Positions 18,149 through 27,086 are shown, counted from the stretch's first letter. The stretch: 64,000 nt of DNA from Brevibacillus massiliensis (GCF_000311785.1 NZ_HE978544.1:160183-224182); one strand, 5' to 3'. Translations and numbers: made by a program. Notes: generated by a model not told the origin, from the sequence alone.

Positions 18149-18192
18149 TAAAAAAACCAAGCCGGGCGCATTACAAAAATCGCCTGGCTTGG
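18149..18192 (-). terminator. Orphan minus-strand terminator
   Basis: A 12-bp stem (CCAAGCCAGGCG with CGCCCGGCTTGG, one mismatch) is followed on the minus strand by seven T residues. No minus-strand gene remains to its right, so it may be left from a deleted gene or guard the permease region from antisense transcription. Confidence 0.75.
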
Positions 18193-18312
18193 CAGTCTGT
18201 CTACGTTCCGCCCGTGAAACCCGCGCGAAAAAGAAGCGAGCACTTTCGAATAAACCATTCATTTTTGCATGCTAACGGGCCGTTAAACTGCTATAATACA
18301 TGTATTTCAACA

Positions 18313-18330
18313 TTGGCATTGTTTTTGCAA
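18313..18330 (+). promoter_or_regulatory. Sigma-54 promoter upstream of speB
   Basis: The plus strand reads TTGGCATTGTTTTTGCAA, with GG and GC doublets 10 nt apart, an exact -24/-12 match. It lies about 150 nt upstream of the speB start, leaving room for a leader with a 16-codon reading frame. Confidence 0.82.
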
Positions 18331-18374
18331 TTTGAAAAAGCCTGATAGAAAATGATTCAGTGAGGTTGTTTGCA

Positions 18375-18425
18375 ATGCAATGGAAACTATTTCTCATAGC
18401 CGTTCTGCTCTCGATGATCCTGTAG
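18375..18425 (+). CDS. Possible 16-residue hydrophobic leader peptide
   Basis: An ATG behind GAGG starts the peptide MQWKLFLIAVLLSMIL, ending in TAG, between the speB sigma-54 promoter and speB. It has the look of a single membrane helix. It could be a leader peptide, a small membrane protein or the stub of a deleted gene. No homologue is recognised. Confidence 0.3.
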   Translation: MQWKLFLIAVLLSMIL

Positions 18426-18482
18426 CGGGGCAAGTACTCCTTAACGCCATACCATCACCACAATCAAGAGGAGGAACTTGCC

Positions 18483-19421
18483 ATGAAATATCCGCTCAGT
18501 CCAGATGTACAGCCTGAATTTTGCACGACCGGCTCTTTTATGCGCCTGCCCGCTTCCACTGAGAATCCCAAGCTGGCGATCGTCGGCATGCCATATGATA
18601 CCGCCGCCTCGTTTCGAGTCGGCGCCCGCTTTGCGCCGCAGGCGATCCGCCAGGCTTCCATGACGCTGTTTCCCTACCATCCCGTACACAAGGTGTATCC
18701 GTTCGAGGAGACCAATGCCATCGATATCGGGGATGTATCAGTGATCCCTCACAATATTCACCGCAGCTACGAGCGTATCGAAGAAGCCGTGCTGGGTCTG
18801 ATGAAGCAGGGGATCATCCCGATCGGTCTCGGCGGCGACCACTCCGTCACGCTGGCCAGCCTGCGGGCAGCCGCCAAGGTATACGGCCCGGTAGCGATGA
18901 TTCAGTTTGATTCCCATACCGATACCTGGGATACCTACTACGAAGAAAAGTACTGGCACGGTTCGCCGTTTATCCGGGCTTACGAAGAAAACCTGCTGCA
19001 AGCCGACAAAGTGTTCCAGATTGGCATCCGCGGCACGCTGAACCACCCTGGCGACATTGAGGCCAGTTACGAGTTGGGCTATAACGTGATTACCTCTCAA
19101 GACCTGCGCAACCGGGGCATTGCCAACGTCGTCTGCGAGATCAAGGATAAGCTTGGAGATACTCCTTGCTTTTTGACCTTTGACATCGATTTCGTCGATC
19201 CGGCCTTCGCCCCCGGAACCGGCACGCCTGAAGCGGGCGGATTCACAAGCAGTGAAAGCCTGGAACTCATTCGCTCGCTCACCGGCCTCAACTATATCGG
19301 GTTTGATCTGGTGGAGGTTCTGCCCTCCTACGACCCGGCCAACATCACCTCCCTGTTGGCTGCTACCCTGATTCACGATTTCGCATGCCATGTTGCACTT
19401 AAGGAAAAGCGAAGCTATTAA
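18483..19421 (+). CDS. speB: Agmatinase / ureohydrolase
   Basis: A 312-residue member of the arginase/agmatinase family, which hydrolyses a guanidino group with a binuclear manganese centre. Metal-binding positions are H120 (GLGGDHS), D143, H145 and D147 (FDSHTDTWD), and D234 and D236 (LTFDIDFVDPAFAPGTGTPE). AGAGGAGG precedes the ATG. A sigma-54 promoter lies upstream and the putrescine genes patA and the aldehyde dehydrogenase gene lie on the other strand next to it, so agmatine to putrescine plus urea is the favoured reaction. Guanidinobutyrase, which would make GABA directly, is the alternative. Confidence 0.88.
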   Translation: MKYPLSPDVQPEFCTTGSFMRLPASTENPKLAIVGMPYDTAASFRVGARFAPQAIRQASMTLFPYHPVHKVYPFEETNAIDIGDVSVIPHNIHRSYERIEEAVLGLMKQGIIPIGLGGDHSVTLASLRAAAKVYGPVAMIQFDSHTDTWDTYYEEKYWHGSPFIRAYEENLLQADKVFQIGIRGTLNHPGDIEASYELGYNVITSQDLRNRGIANVVCEIKDKLGDTPCFLTFDIDFVDPAFAPGTGTPEAGGFTSSESLELIRSLTGLNYIGFDLVEVLPSYDPANITSLLAATLIHDFACHVALKEKRSY

Positions 19422-19448
19422 TTGTAGCTATACTGTCCTTCCATAAAA

Positions 19449-19494
19449 AGAAGTAGATCACCCTTGAGCCTAGCAAGCTGGGTGATCTACTTCT
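19449..19494. terminator. Bidirectional terminator between speB and the SRPBCC remnant
   Basis: A perfect 15-bp stem (AGAAGTAGATCACCC) with a 16-nt loop. On the minus strand it is followed by TTTTTATGG. On the plus strand the T-tract is poor. It separates the convergent speB and XRE-side transcripts. Confidence 0.8.
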
Positions 19495-19558
19495 GTGACC
19501 TGCTTCTTTAGCTGAGAGCCGCCCCCCTATGGGGAACGTATGACGCAATGTTCACTTG

Positions 19559-19861
19559 TCATTGCCCTGCTGCGCTCTTTTGCCCAGCTCTTCCAACACT
19601 GCTTCCCAATACTCTTTCATCTCTTCCCGCACATGCTTGTCTACAAGATGTTCCTGATGAAAACTGATCGTTGTCTTATCGCCCGCTTTTGGGAGTATCC
19701 TTACCAGGCTGCAACCCCTCTACCGAGGCGACCAGCTCCCAGGCCCTCTCCTGCGATACAGGCAGGGTCCTTCTTACGCCAACTTGAAATCCGGCCGATT
19801 TCGTTTGTCCGACAACTCTCTGCTCCACACATTCAGCCCCTCTAATCGTGCTTGCGCATCA
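19559..19861 (-). pseudogene. SRPBCC (AHSA1-like) protein, remnant with frameshifts and internal deletion
   Basis: Pieces in three frames match a START-like domain protein: EGLNVWSRELSDK, then KSAGFQVGVRRTLPVSQERA and, after a gap, VRILPKAGDKTTISFHQEH with the C-terminal EMKEYWEAVLEELGK. The central half of the domain is missing and the reading frame changes at least twice. The first piece overlaps the end of the XRE gene. It is dead in this form. Confidence 0.75.
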
Positions 19862-20681
19862 ACTGCCTCATTTTTTCTTCGGTATCCGAGCCGGCAGAAG
19901 GCGTGTACACGCTTAAACGCAAATCGTTGTGTCCCTGAATCAACAGCGACGTCAGGTCAAACAGCATTTTCCCCGCCTTGGCATGCCGAAACTCGATGAA
20001 TACCTCCGGTGCCGAGCTGACATCGTTGTGATTCCAAAAGTTTCGAAACTCGGGATTTGCTTTACCCATCTTTTCAATAAATTCATTATACCAGGGGTCG
20101 CCTACATACTGCCCGTAATAAGAACGGAAAATCGCCAGAAAGCCGCGGACAAAATCGCTCCAGTTAACTGCCAGCGCTTTAAATTCCTTCCTGGTAAACA
20201 GGATCCAGATAATGTTTCGCTCATCTGGCGGCACCAATAAAAAATCCATGAACACCCGGGCCGCAGCTTCGTTCCAACCGACGATATTGCAGCGCCGGTC
20301 CGAGACCATGGTCGGAAAATGCCGAAACTCGCTGAGAATCAGTTTGGTGGCGGCACTCATCACCGGAGGGCTTTCCGCTGTTGCCGAGGAGGCCGTTTGG
20401 CCGTGCGCAAGCATGAACAGGTATTTCCGCTCGTCCTCATTCAACTGCAGCGTATGCGCGATCCGGTCCAAAACCTGCGGAGACACGCTGATATCCCGCC
20501 CCTGTTCAAGCCATGTATACCAGGTTGTACTGACCCCGGAGAGCTGGGCTACCTCTTCCCTGCGAAGTCCAGGCGTGCGCCTTCTTCCGCCTGCCGGCAG
20601 TCCCACTTCATTCGGTTTCAATTTTGCCCGGTGTGTTTTTAAAAACTCGGACAGAGCCAAAAGGCGTACATCGTTATTCAA
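19842..20681 (-). CDS. XRE-family regulator with MmyB-like ligand-binding domain
   Basis: A 279-residue protein. An N-terminal helix-turn-helix (residues 35-70, LRREEVAQLSGVSTTWYTWL) precedes an MmyB-like C-terminal domain (about 110-270), which in related regulators may bind a fatty-acid-like ligand. The start is TTG at 20681 with GAGGTG upstream. It is divergent from fabF, with about 130 bp between the genes, so regulation of fabF or of the broken SRPBCC gene downstream is possible (inference). The sequence is intact. Confidence 0.88.
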   Translation of the reverse strand: MNNDVRLLALSEFLKTHRAKLKPNEVGLPAGGRRRTPGLRREEVAQLSGVSTTWYTWLEQGRDISVSPQVLDRIAHTLQLNEDERKYLFMLAHGQTASSATAESPPVMSAATKLILSEFRHFPTMVSDRRCNIVGWNEAAARVFMDFLLVPPDERNIIWILFTRKEFKALAVNWSDFVRGFLAIFRSYYGQYVGDPWYNEFIEKMGKANPEFRNFWNHNDVSSAPEVFIEFRHAKAGKMLFDLTSLLIQGHNDLRLSVYTPSAGSDTEEKMRQLMRKHD

Positions 20682-20810
20682 TCCCGTTCACCTCAATCTG
20701 GACGGAGACCTATTCTATTATTAATTATACTATGATAGACAACAACTTGTAATATGATAAAGTCTGTGACATGATAATGTATATTTTTATATACAATGGA
20801 GGGGAAACAG

Positions 20811-22043
20811 ATGTCACGTGTAGTAATAACTGGACTCGGAGTAATCACCCCGATCGGAAATGACGTGGATAGCTTCTGGAAAAACCTCGTTGCCGGAAAA
20901 TCGGGAATTACTCTGATCGACACTTTCGATACCACTGAATATAAAACCAAATTTGCCGGGCTGGTCCGGGATTTCCAACCGGAAGCTTACATCGACCGCC
21001 GCGAGGCCCGCAGGATGGACCGGTTTTGCCAATTTGCCGTCGCTGCGGCCAAGCAGGCCCTCGACGATGCAGCCCTCCAGATAGATGAAAACAATGCAGA
21101 GCGCACGGGTGTCTACATCGGCTCCGGGATCGGCGGCATCCAAACATTATTGGAGAACTACCGAACCATGCTCACCCGCGGCCCTGGCCGTGTAAGTCCT
21201 ACGATGGTTCCGGTCATGATCCCCAACATGGCGGCCGCTCAGGTAAGCATTCTGTATGGCATCAAGGGACCGACGTTGGCACCTGTCACGGCCTGCGCCA
21301 CCGGCAACAACGCGATCGGTGAGGCGTTCAAGCTGATCCAGCGCGGCGGCGCCGATATAGTCGTCGCCGGCGGCACGGAATCGACGGTGACGGACTTGGC
21401 GATCGCCGGATTTGGCAATGCGACGGCACTCTCCACTCGCAATGACGAACCAGAGCGCGCCAGCCGCCCGTTCGATGCCCAGCGCGACGGTTTCGTGGCG
21501 GCTGAAGGCGCAGGCGTGCTCGTTCTCGAATCGCTGGAACACGCTGAGAAGCGGGGAGCCCGCATCTACGCGGAAGTCATCGGCTATGGCGCCTCCTCTG
21601 ACGCCTACCACATGGTAGCGACCGATCCGGAGGGGCTGGGGGCATACCGGGCGATGAAAGCAGCCCTCGACGACGCCGGGATAGCACCGGAAGACGTCGA
21701 TTACATCAATGCCCATGCGACCAGTACTCCAATCGGCGACCGCTCGGAGACCATGGCGATTAAAAAGTTGTTTGGCGATTACGCTTACCGCCTCCCGATC
21801 AGCTCCAACAAATCGATGTTTGGCCATATGCTCGGGGCAGCAGGCGGAGTGGAAGCCGTAGCCCTGGTCAAAACGTTGCAGAATGGCGTCATTCCGCCTA
21901 CAATCAACCTGGAACATCCCGACCCGGAGTGCGATCTCGATTACGTTCCCAACCACGCCAGAGAAGCAGATCTGCAAATCGGACTATCCAACTCCTTCGG
22001 GTTCGGCGGCCACAACGCGGTTATCGTACTGAAAAAATATTAA
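20811..22043 (+). CDS. fabF: 3-oxoacyl-[acyl-carrier-protein] synthase II
   Basis: A 410-residue condensing enzyme of fatty acid elongation in the cytoplasm. The catalytic triad is C162 (PVTACATGNNA), H302 (NAHATSTPIGD) and H339 (SNKSMFGHMLGAAGG), with the C-terminal GFGGHNA motif. The start at 20811 is chosen over an ATG 15 bases upstream because GGAGGGG precedes it and the family N-terminus is SRVVITGLG. No other fab gene is adjacent; it stands alone with its own terminator, unlike the usual fabHF pair. This suggests a second fabF copy in the genome or one dedicated to a special acyl chain (inference). Confidence 0.93.
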   Translation: MSRVVITGLGVITPIGNDVDSFWKNLVAGKSGITLIDTFDTTEYKTKFAGLVRDFQPEAYIDRREARRMDRFCQFAVAAAKQALDDAALQIDENNAERTGVYIGSGIGGIQTLLENYRTMLTRGPGRVSPTMVPVMIPNMAAAQVSILYGIKGPTLAPVTACATGNNAIGEAFKLIQRGGADIVVAGGTESTVTDLAIAGFGNATALSTRNDEPERASRPFDAQRDGFVAAEGAGVLVLESLEHAEKRGARIYAEVIGYGASSDAYHMVATDPEGLGAYRAMKAALDDAGIAPEDVDYINAHATSTPIGDRSETMAIKKLFGDYAYRLPISSNKSMFGHMLGAAGGVEAVALVKTLQNGVIPPTINLEHPDPECDLDYVPNHAREADLQIGLSNSFGFGGHNAVIVLKKY

Positions 22044-22060
22044 TCAACGTCCATAAAGCG

Positions 22061-22097
22061 AAAAAGGATGGGAATTTGCACCCCCATCCTTTTTTTG
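22061..22097 (+). terminator. Terminator of fabF
   Basis: The stem AAAAGGATGGG with CCCATCCTTTT is followed by more T residues (seven in all). It starts about 20 nt after the fabF stop. Confidence 0.9.
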
Positions 22098-22138
22098 TCG
22101 CCTTCATGTCCCGGACTGTTTGCCATTCACTGAACGCT

Positions 22139-22276
22139 TCACACGGTTTTTCTTTTGCGCTGTCCCCACGTTTTGAAGGCCGACAGCAGGAAGATCGCGA
22201 CGAGAGATGCGACTTGCAGCGCGATTCCGACGTAAAGCTGTCAGCTCCCGTACTTGTAATACGGCTTCCATCTCAT
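22139..22276 (-). pseudogene. Small one-helix membrane protein with an in-frame TGA
   Basis: ATG at 22276, with GAAGGAG upstream, opens MRWKPYYKYGS, then TGA at 22243-22241. The same frame continues with LYVGIALQVASLVAIFLLSA and a basic tail to a stop at 22139. Reading the TGA as Trp gives a sensible 45-residue membrane protein, so a TGG to TGA change is likely. No family is recognised. It follows the broken secreted-protein gene in the same direction. Confidence 0.5.
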
Positions 22277-22344
22277 CACTCCTTCCCGCTTGATTGGCCG
22301 GGCGGATCGGTAGCTTTTCCGAATGCTATCCGCCCGTGAATGGG

Positions 22345-23254
22345 TCAGTGCCAGCTGCAATGCCTCATCGAGTCGACCGGAATGGTTTCGATTTCCTTGC
22401 CGCTCAGGTCGACGCGGTCTGGAACGGTCTGGTTCAGATCGGTCAAGTCGACTGCCAGGTTAACGGCGACTTCGTGTTTTTTTCCCGGCTTCGTCCTTGC
22501 CGACGATCACGATTTTCGCCGTCTCATGCTCGATGTAATTGTCTCGATTGATGGCCGCGTCGAGGTCAATCTCCTGCACTTTGATCTCATCTGTCAGCTT
22601 CGGAAGGTTCGGCTTCAGACCGATCGCTGCAGCCGGGATTTGCGGGTGCTCCCCGTCCGGCTGGCCGCTGCCGTGTTCCATGCCGGATGCTTTTTTGACG
22701 ATGAAGGAGCCAAGTGCATTGACAGCGACCGGCACTTGTTCACCGCTCAGATGAAGGGATACATGCTTGCCGCCGTTCGTGCCGTCTTCCAAGGTGACTT
22801 GGTCCCGCAGATGTCCGACCAACGCGTCGATTACGTTCTCCGCTTCCCCTGTCATCGCCGGTTTTTCGTTATAGTTCTGCTATTTTCTACCAGTCGCCTC
22901 CATGACCCGGTACACGTCGCTGTCTGCCGGTTTGACGACCGTCTTGTCTTCCTGCCGATAGACATTCACAGCCTTCGTGCCGCCAGCGCTGCTGTCCGCC
23001 TGGATGGCTGCACTTGCGGCATGCCGGATAAAATCAGCCTTGACGTTGGATTGGACCTTCAACATTTCCGCGTCGTTATCGGTGATGGTGACATGCAGAT
23101 GGCCGGTGATGCTGGAAACGGCCAGATTGTTTTTCAGGGCGGTTTTGTAGACGTCATACCCGGAGCTTCCTGCAGCCGCGGTAAAGCCGCTGGCCAGCAG
23201 CATGACGGCTCCGACCCCGATGCCAGTCCCCATCGCCATCCACTTCTTTTTCAT
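22345..23254 (-). pseudogene. Secreted or membrane-anchored protein of unknown function, broken by a stop and a frameshift
   Basis: The start at 23254 (GGAGGG upstream) encodes MKKKWMAMGTGIGVGAVMLL, an N-terminal signal or anchor segment. The frame then runs through SITGHLHVTITDNDAEML to an in-frame TAG after EATGRK near 22882, and resumes in the same frame with MTGEAENVIDALVGHL. It needs a further one-base shift at a seven-A run near 22485 to reach HEVAVNLAVDLTDL and the final stop at 22345. About 300 residues result. No domain is recognised. The two lesions are independent. Confidence 0.6.
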
Positions 23255-23429
23255 CGTGAATCCCTCCATGACAAGTTATTATTGGTTCAGAAAGCCTTCA
23301 CCTGCCGGAAAACTTTCTGTATTCAGCGTAGCCTGCAACCCTAAACTGCCTGTAAACCAATTCTAAAAAAAGTCTAAAATGATGTTTTGCCGGTTGCCCA
23401 AGGGGATTGCTTCTTCCCGCCTGCATGAG

Positions 23430-23467
23430 AAAAAGCTCCTTATCTCTGCTGAGATAAGGAGCTTTTT
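23430..23467. terminator. Bidirectional terminator at the end of the GntR-LLM operon
   Basis: A perfect 17-bp stem, including A/T tails, around a 4-nt loop: AAAAAGCTCCTTATCTC and its complement. On the minus strand it begins 4 nt after the YciI gene stop, closing the long operon that begins near 34 kb. Confidence 0.92.
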
Positions 23468-23470
23468 GTT

Positions 23471-23731
23471 CTATAGTATCGCCTGCCACTCGCGAAGATC
23501 GAGCTTCCGGGATCCTTCCCGTACATGCGGATCGCTTTCCGCCAACTGCCGCGCTTCTTCCCAACTGTCGGCAATATACACGACCAAACCGCCCGAACCG
23601 TCGGCAAACGGTCCTCTTCCCCATACTTTTCCCGCCCGCTGCAGCTGCTCCAGATACGCGATGTGCCGGGAGCGGACCTCCTGATTTTTTACCGGGTCAA
23701 GCATGTGCAGGATGGCTGCATAGTACGCCAT
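23471..23731 (-). CDS. YciI-family protein
   Basis: An 86-residue YCII/ferredoxin-like fold protein with the conserved start (HMLDPVKNQEVRSRHIAYLEQL) and the family's SDPHV motif (residues 66-70). Known relatives include small dehydrochlorinases or lactonizing-type enzymes and fused regulatory domains, but most have no known role. The gene lies 36 bp after the flavokinase gene and right before the operon terminator, so it may handle an intermediate of the flavin-monooxygenase pathway (inference). Confidence 0.85.
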   Translation of the reverse strand: MAYYAAILHMLDPVKNQEVRSRHIAYLEQLQRAGKVWGRGPFADGSGGLVVYIADSWEEARQLAESDPHVREGSRKLDLREWQAIL

Positions 23732-23767
23732 CTTCCTCCCCCTTCCACCGGATGTTTTTATTCCAGT

Positions 23768-24451
23768 CTAACATCCTCCAAGGTACGACCGGCAAAACTC
23801 CTGCAAATTGGCGGTCAGCCCGCCGTTTCCAAATTTGATCTGCGACGTCCGCTTCACGCTCTTCTGGAATGTCAGGTATTCGAGAAACGAAAGGACAGCC
23901 TTCCTCCGCTTCGTGATATGTGTCAACCCTCTGGCGTAAAGCGATGTCTCAATCGTGTTGTAGACGCCCCGGTTTATGCCGTAGACGTCTTCACACAACT
24001 TGCCAAAGGCAAAATCCGTCAAATGCACCTCGTCCTCTGCCGAGTTTAATAGTTCAAAGCGCTTTTGTACGTTTTGTACATCTTTTGCAATTTGCCGCGT
24101 CAACTGGTCTGCGCGAGGAAATTTCATCTCATCACGCACAAAGAAGCAGACATCCACTTCCAGCCTGGCACCGTAGATCGATTGGTCAAAGTTCAACAAG
24201 TGTACTTCGTAGTGCACGGCCGGCTGCAGCTCTGTGAAGGTGGGACGGATGCCGGCGTTCATGACCCCTTCGTATTGATTGCCCTGGTACCGGGCGATGA
24301 CGCCGTACACCCCCAGCCGAAACTCGCCTTCGATCGCTTCCACCTGGAGATTGGCTGTGGGAAATCCCAGTTTCCTGGCAACCTGTCGTCCCCGGGTGAC
24401 GGATCCCTTGATCATGCCAAGTGTATTGCGACGGATCTCCACAGTTTTCAT
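23768..24451 (-). CDS. ribR: RibR-like stand-alone riboflavin kinase with extra C-terminal domain
   Basis: A 227-residue protein. The N-terminal 120 residues form a flavokinase domain (GFPTANLQ, GVYGVIARY, NAGIRPTF are the family landmarks), which phosphorylates riboflavin to FMN. It lacks the FAD synthetase half of RibF. The remaining 100 residues (LTDFAFGKLCEDVYGINRGV and beyond) form an extra domain. Length and layout match B. subtilis RibR, whose C-terminal part acts on FMN riboswitches. The start at 24451 has GGAGGG 6 nt upstream. It follows an FMN reductase gene in an operon with an FMN-dependent monooxygenase, and would secure FMN supply for that enzyme. Confidence 0.82.
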   Translation of the reverse strand: MKTVEIRRNTLGMIKGSVTRGRQVARKLGFPTANLQVEAIEGEFRLGVYGVIARYQGNQYEGVMNAGIRPTFTELQPAVHYEVHLLNFDQSIYGARLEVDVCFFVRDEMKFPRADQLTRQIAKDVQNVQKRFELLNSAEDEVHLTDFAFGKLCEDVYGINRGVYNTIETSLYARGLTHITKRRKAVLSFLEYLTFQKSVKRTSQIKFGNGGLTANLQEFCRSYLGGC

Positions 24452-24487
24452 GCACAACCCTCCATACCTTGCATGCAGATCTTTCGA

Positions 24488-25024
24488 CTAGCCCCTCTTC
24501 AGTCCCTTTTGCATCATCACCAATTCGCGGGCCAGTGCCCGAATGCGCTCCTGTACGTCTGGATCAACAATCTGATTGTTCCGGAAGTGATCGTTGTGGG
24601 CGTACACGTAACCGGGCGCGACAAAGGCGCGGAAGTACCCCGCAATTGGTTTCAGTTGGTTTTCAATCACCAGGTAGTGTTGGTAGGTGCCCCCTGTCGC
24701 GATAAATCCCATCACCTTGTGGCGGAATGCGGACACCGGCACCAAGTCGAACAAGTTTTTCAGCGCGCCGCTGAGCGATCCCTGGAAGACAGGGGTGCCG
24801 ATCAGGTAAAAATCAGCCGAGGAAACAATGTCAATGACCCGCTTGGTATCCCCTTCATATTTGGACGGGTCGCGGCCGTCGCAAAACTGCACATCGTACT
24901 GTTTTAGGTCCAGGTACTCCACCTCTGTCTCAGGGAAGCTAGCCTTTACCTCTTCCAACACGTTTTGTACCACAATCCCGGTTTTGGAACCGGTGATTGT
25001 ACCAGAAATTCCTAGCAATTTCAT
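24488..25024 (-). CDS. NAD(P)H-dependent FMN reductase
   Basis: A 178-residue flavodoxin-like reductase (SsuE/MsuE class). The phosphate-binding loop is GISGTITGSKTG near residue 5, with the family block IGTPVFQGSLSGALKNLFDLV near 75-95. Such enzymes make free FMNH2 for two-component monooxygenases. The luciferase-like monooxygenase in this operon is the obvious client. It sits between potA and the ribR-like gene. The start has GAGGTG upstream. Confidence 0.88.
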   Translation of the reverse strand: MKLLGISGTITGSKTGIVVQNVLEEVKASFPETEVEYLDLKQYDVQFCDGRDPSKYEGDTKRVIDIVSSADFYLIGTPVFQGSLSGALKNLFDLVPVSAFRHKVMGFIATGGTYQHYLVIENQLKPIAGYFRAFVAPGYVYAHNDHFRNNQIVDPDVQERIRALARELVMMQKGLKRG

Positions 25025-25081
25025 CCGTATTCACCTCGATTATTTGATGCTGTTCCTTCGGCTGCTGCCGATTGTCAGCGG

Positions 25082-26188
25082 CTAGGAGGCCAAAACGATA
25101 GCGTTTTCGGGATCCCAGGTGACGTATACCTGGTCGCCGACAGACAGCATCCGCTCTCCGACCATGTGGATTTGCTTTTTTACGATAATGGTTTGGTTGG
25201 CCGACGATGTCAGCTTGTACTTGTAATTGTCGCCGAGGAAAACGGACTCCACGACTTTTGCCTCCATGAAGTTGGGGGAGGTCAGCTTGTCTCTGTTTGT
25301 CTCAATCTCCACCTTTTCCGGCCGAACCATCAGGACAACCTCGTCACCTTTACCACAGTCTTGTTTCGCTGATGCGTACAAAGTCCGGCCGCTTGCATCC
25401 GTGATCACCGTCTGTGGGCCGGACCGATCCGCCACCCTGCCCGGAAACAGGTTGGAATCGCCGAGGAATTCCGCAACGAAACGAGTGCGGGGATGGTCGT
25501 ACAGATCAAGCGGCGTTCCCAATTGCTCGATCCGCCCTTTGTTGAAAATGGCGATCCGATCGCTCATCTTCAGCGCTTCCTCCTGATCGTGGGTGACGTA
25601 AATGATCGTCAATCCCAACTGACTGTGCAGGCGCCGTATCTCCAGCTGCATCGTTTCCCGCAGCTTCTTGTCCAGGGCAGCAAGCGGCTCGTCCATCAAC
25701 AGGATATTGGGCTGAAACACCAGTGCCCGCGCCAGAGCCACCCGCTGCTGCTGACCGCCGGACAACTCCTGCGGCCTGCGCTGCCCAAATCCGTCCAGCT
25801 CGATCAGCTTCAGCATGTCGTTGACTCTTCGCTGAATTTCGCTTTTCTCCAGCTTGCGCATTTTCAGGGGAAACGCGATGTTGTCCGCGATGGTCATGTG
25901 CGGAAACAGCGAGTACTGTTGGAACACCATCCCGATATTTCGCTGATGTGGGGGTTTGTCGAGAATAGTTTGTCCGGATTGCAAAATATCGCCGGAGGTC
26001 GGCTCCAAAAATCCGGCAATCGCCAGCAAAGTCGTCGATTTGCCCGATCCGCTGGAACCCAAGAGCGTCATGAATTCCCCCCGTTTAATCTGCAGTGAAA
26101 CGTCGTCGACTGCCAGGAAGTCCTTGTACTCCTTGCGAAGGTTTACGATATGCAGGTAATTTTCTTCCGCTTGTTGTCTTGTCATCAT
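25082..26188 (-). CDS. potA: ABC importer ATP-binding protein, PotA-like
   Basis: A 368-residue ABC ATPase of the spermidine/putrescine group with Walker A GSSGSGKSTTLL near residue 45, signature [16 protein letters not shown] near 142, Walker B ILLMDEPLAALD, and a C-terminal TOBE domain (about 285-365). It follows potB and potC. AAGGAG precedes the start. The imported compound is probably the pathway substrate rather than a polyamine as such, given the catabolic neighbours. Confidence 0.9.
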   Translation of the reverse strand: MMTRQQAEENYLHIVNLRKEYKDFLAVDDVSLQIKRGEFMTLLGSSGSGKSTTLLAIAGFLEPTSGDILQSGQTILDKPPHQRNIGMVFQQYSLFPHMTIADNIAFPLKMRKLEKSEIQRRVNDMLKLIELDGFGQRRPQELSGGQQQRVALARALVFQPNILLMDEPLAALDKKLRETMQLEIRRLHSQLGLTIIYVTHDQEEALKMSDRIAIFNKGRIEQLGTPLDLYDHPRTRFVAEFLGDSNLFPGRVADRSGPQTVITDASGRTLYASAKQDCGKGDEVVLMVRPEKVEIETNRDKLTSPNFMEAKVVESVFLGDNYKYKLTSSANQTIIVKKQIHMVGERMLSVGDQVYVTWDPENAIVLAS

Positions 26189-26201
26189 GCGCTTCTCCTT
26201 T

Positions 26202-27086
26202 CTACTCCCGTTTGCCGGAAGGACTGCCGAACACGTCAGCGGAGCCTTTTGACGTTGTGACTACCAGCATGATGGTAGAGAGTGCGATCATAATGGTAGA
26301 AAGTGCGGCGATGACGGGGGACAGATCCAGCCGCAGTGTCGTCCATATCTTGACGGGCAGCGTTATCGTTTGCGGGTCTGTCACGAACATCGACGTAATC
26401 ACTTCATCCCATGAGATCGCAAACGCGAACACGGCACCCGAAGTCACACCGGGCCGAATGAGCGGCAGCACCACGTAGCGAAACGTCTGCCACGGCCCCG
26501 CACCACAGCTGGCCGCTGCGTATTCCACAGCCGGACTCACCGCCCGAAATGCGTTGGAGACATTAATCACGACGTAGGGAAGGGCCAGGACGGTATGCGT
26601 AATGACCAGACCGGTCAGTGTTCCGTTCATCCCAAGCTTGAGAAACAGGCTGTAGACCGCAATCGCGTAGATGATGTACGGCATGATCATCGGCATCAGC
26701 AATAGGCCGTTTAAAAGGTCCCGACCCGGAAATTTTCCTCTCACCAATGCGTAACTGACCGGAACCCCGATTAATTGCGATAGGAAGACAACGGAAATGC
26801 CTACCTTCACACTGTTCATAATCGGTCCCCACCAGTCCGGGGAGCTGAACAGTTCTCCATACCATTTGAGGGTCCACGACGGAGGCGGGAACTGAAGCCA
26901 CGGCGAGGAGCCAAAGGACAGCAAGGGAATGATGACGATCGGCAGCAGCAGAAACAGCACGATGAGACCGACAGCGAAGTAGAGCAGGATACGGCCCGCT
27001 TTTACCTGTCTTACGGAGCGACGGGTGCGGGGACGTTCCTTGGCTTTGGCGTGTATCGTGGTCAACGCGATTTCTCCCTTCTTCAT
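26202..27086 (-). CDS. potC: ABC importer permease, PotC-like
   Basis: A 294-residue inner-membrane permease with six predicted helices and the binding-protein-dependent transport loop AASCGAGPWQTFRYVVLPLIRP (residues about 200-221). Its start overlaps the potB stop (ATGA), so the two are coupled. It pairs with PotB to form the channel. Confidence 0.9.
   Translation of the reverse strand: MKKGEIALTTIHAKAKERPRTRRSVRQVKAGRILLYFAVGLIVLFLLLPIVIIPLLSFGSSPWLQFPPPSWTLKWYGELFSSPDWWGPIMNSVKVGISVVFLSQLIGVPVSYALVRGKFPGRDLLNGLLLMPMIMPYIIYAIAVYSLFLKLGMNGTLTGLVITHTVLALPYVVINVSNAFRAVSPAVEYAAASCGAGPWQTFRYVVLPLIRPGVTSGAVFAFAISWDEVITSMFVTDPQTITLPVKIWTTLRLDLSPVIAALSTIMIALSTIMLVVTTSKGSADVFGSPSGKRE

Noticed and set aside
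19540-19845. A 101-residue plus-strand frame
   Set aside because: The minus strand carries recognisable SRPBCC pieces here, so the plus frame is a shadow.
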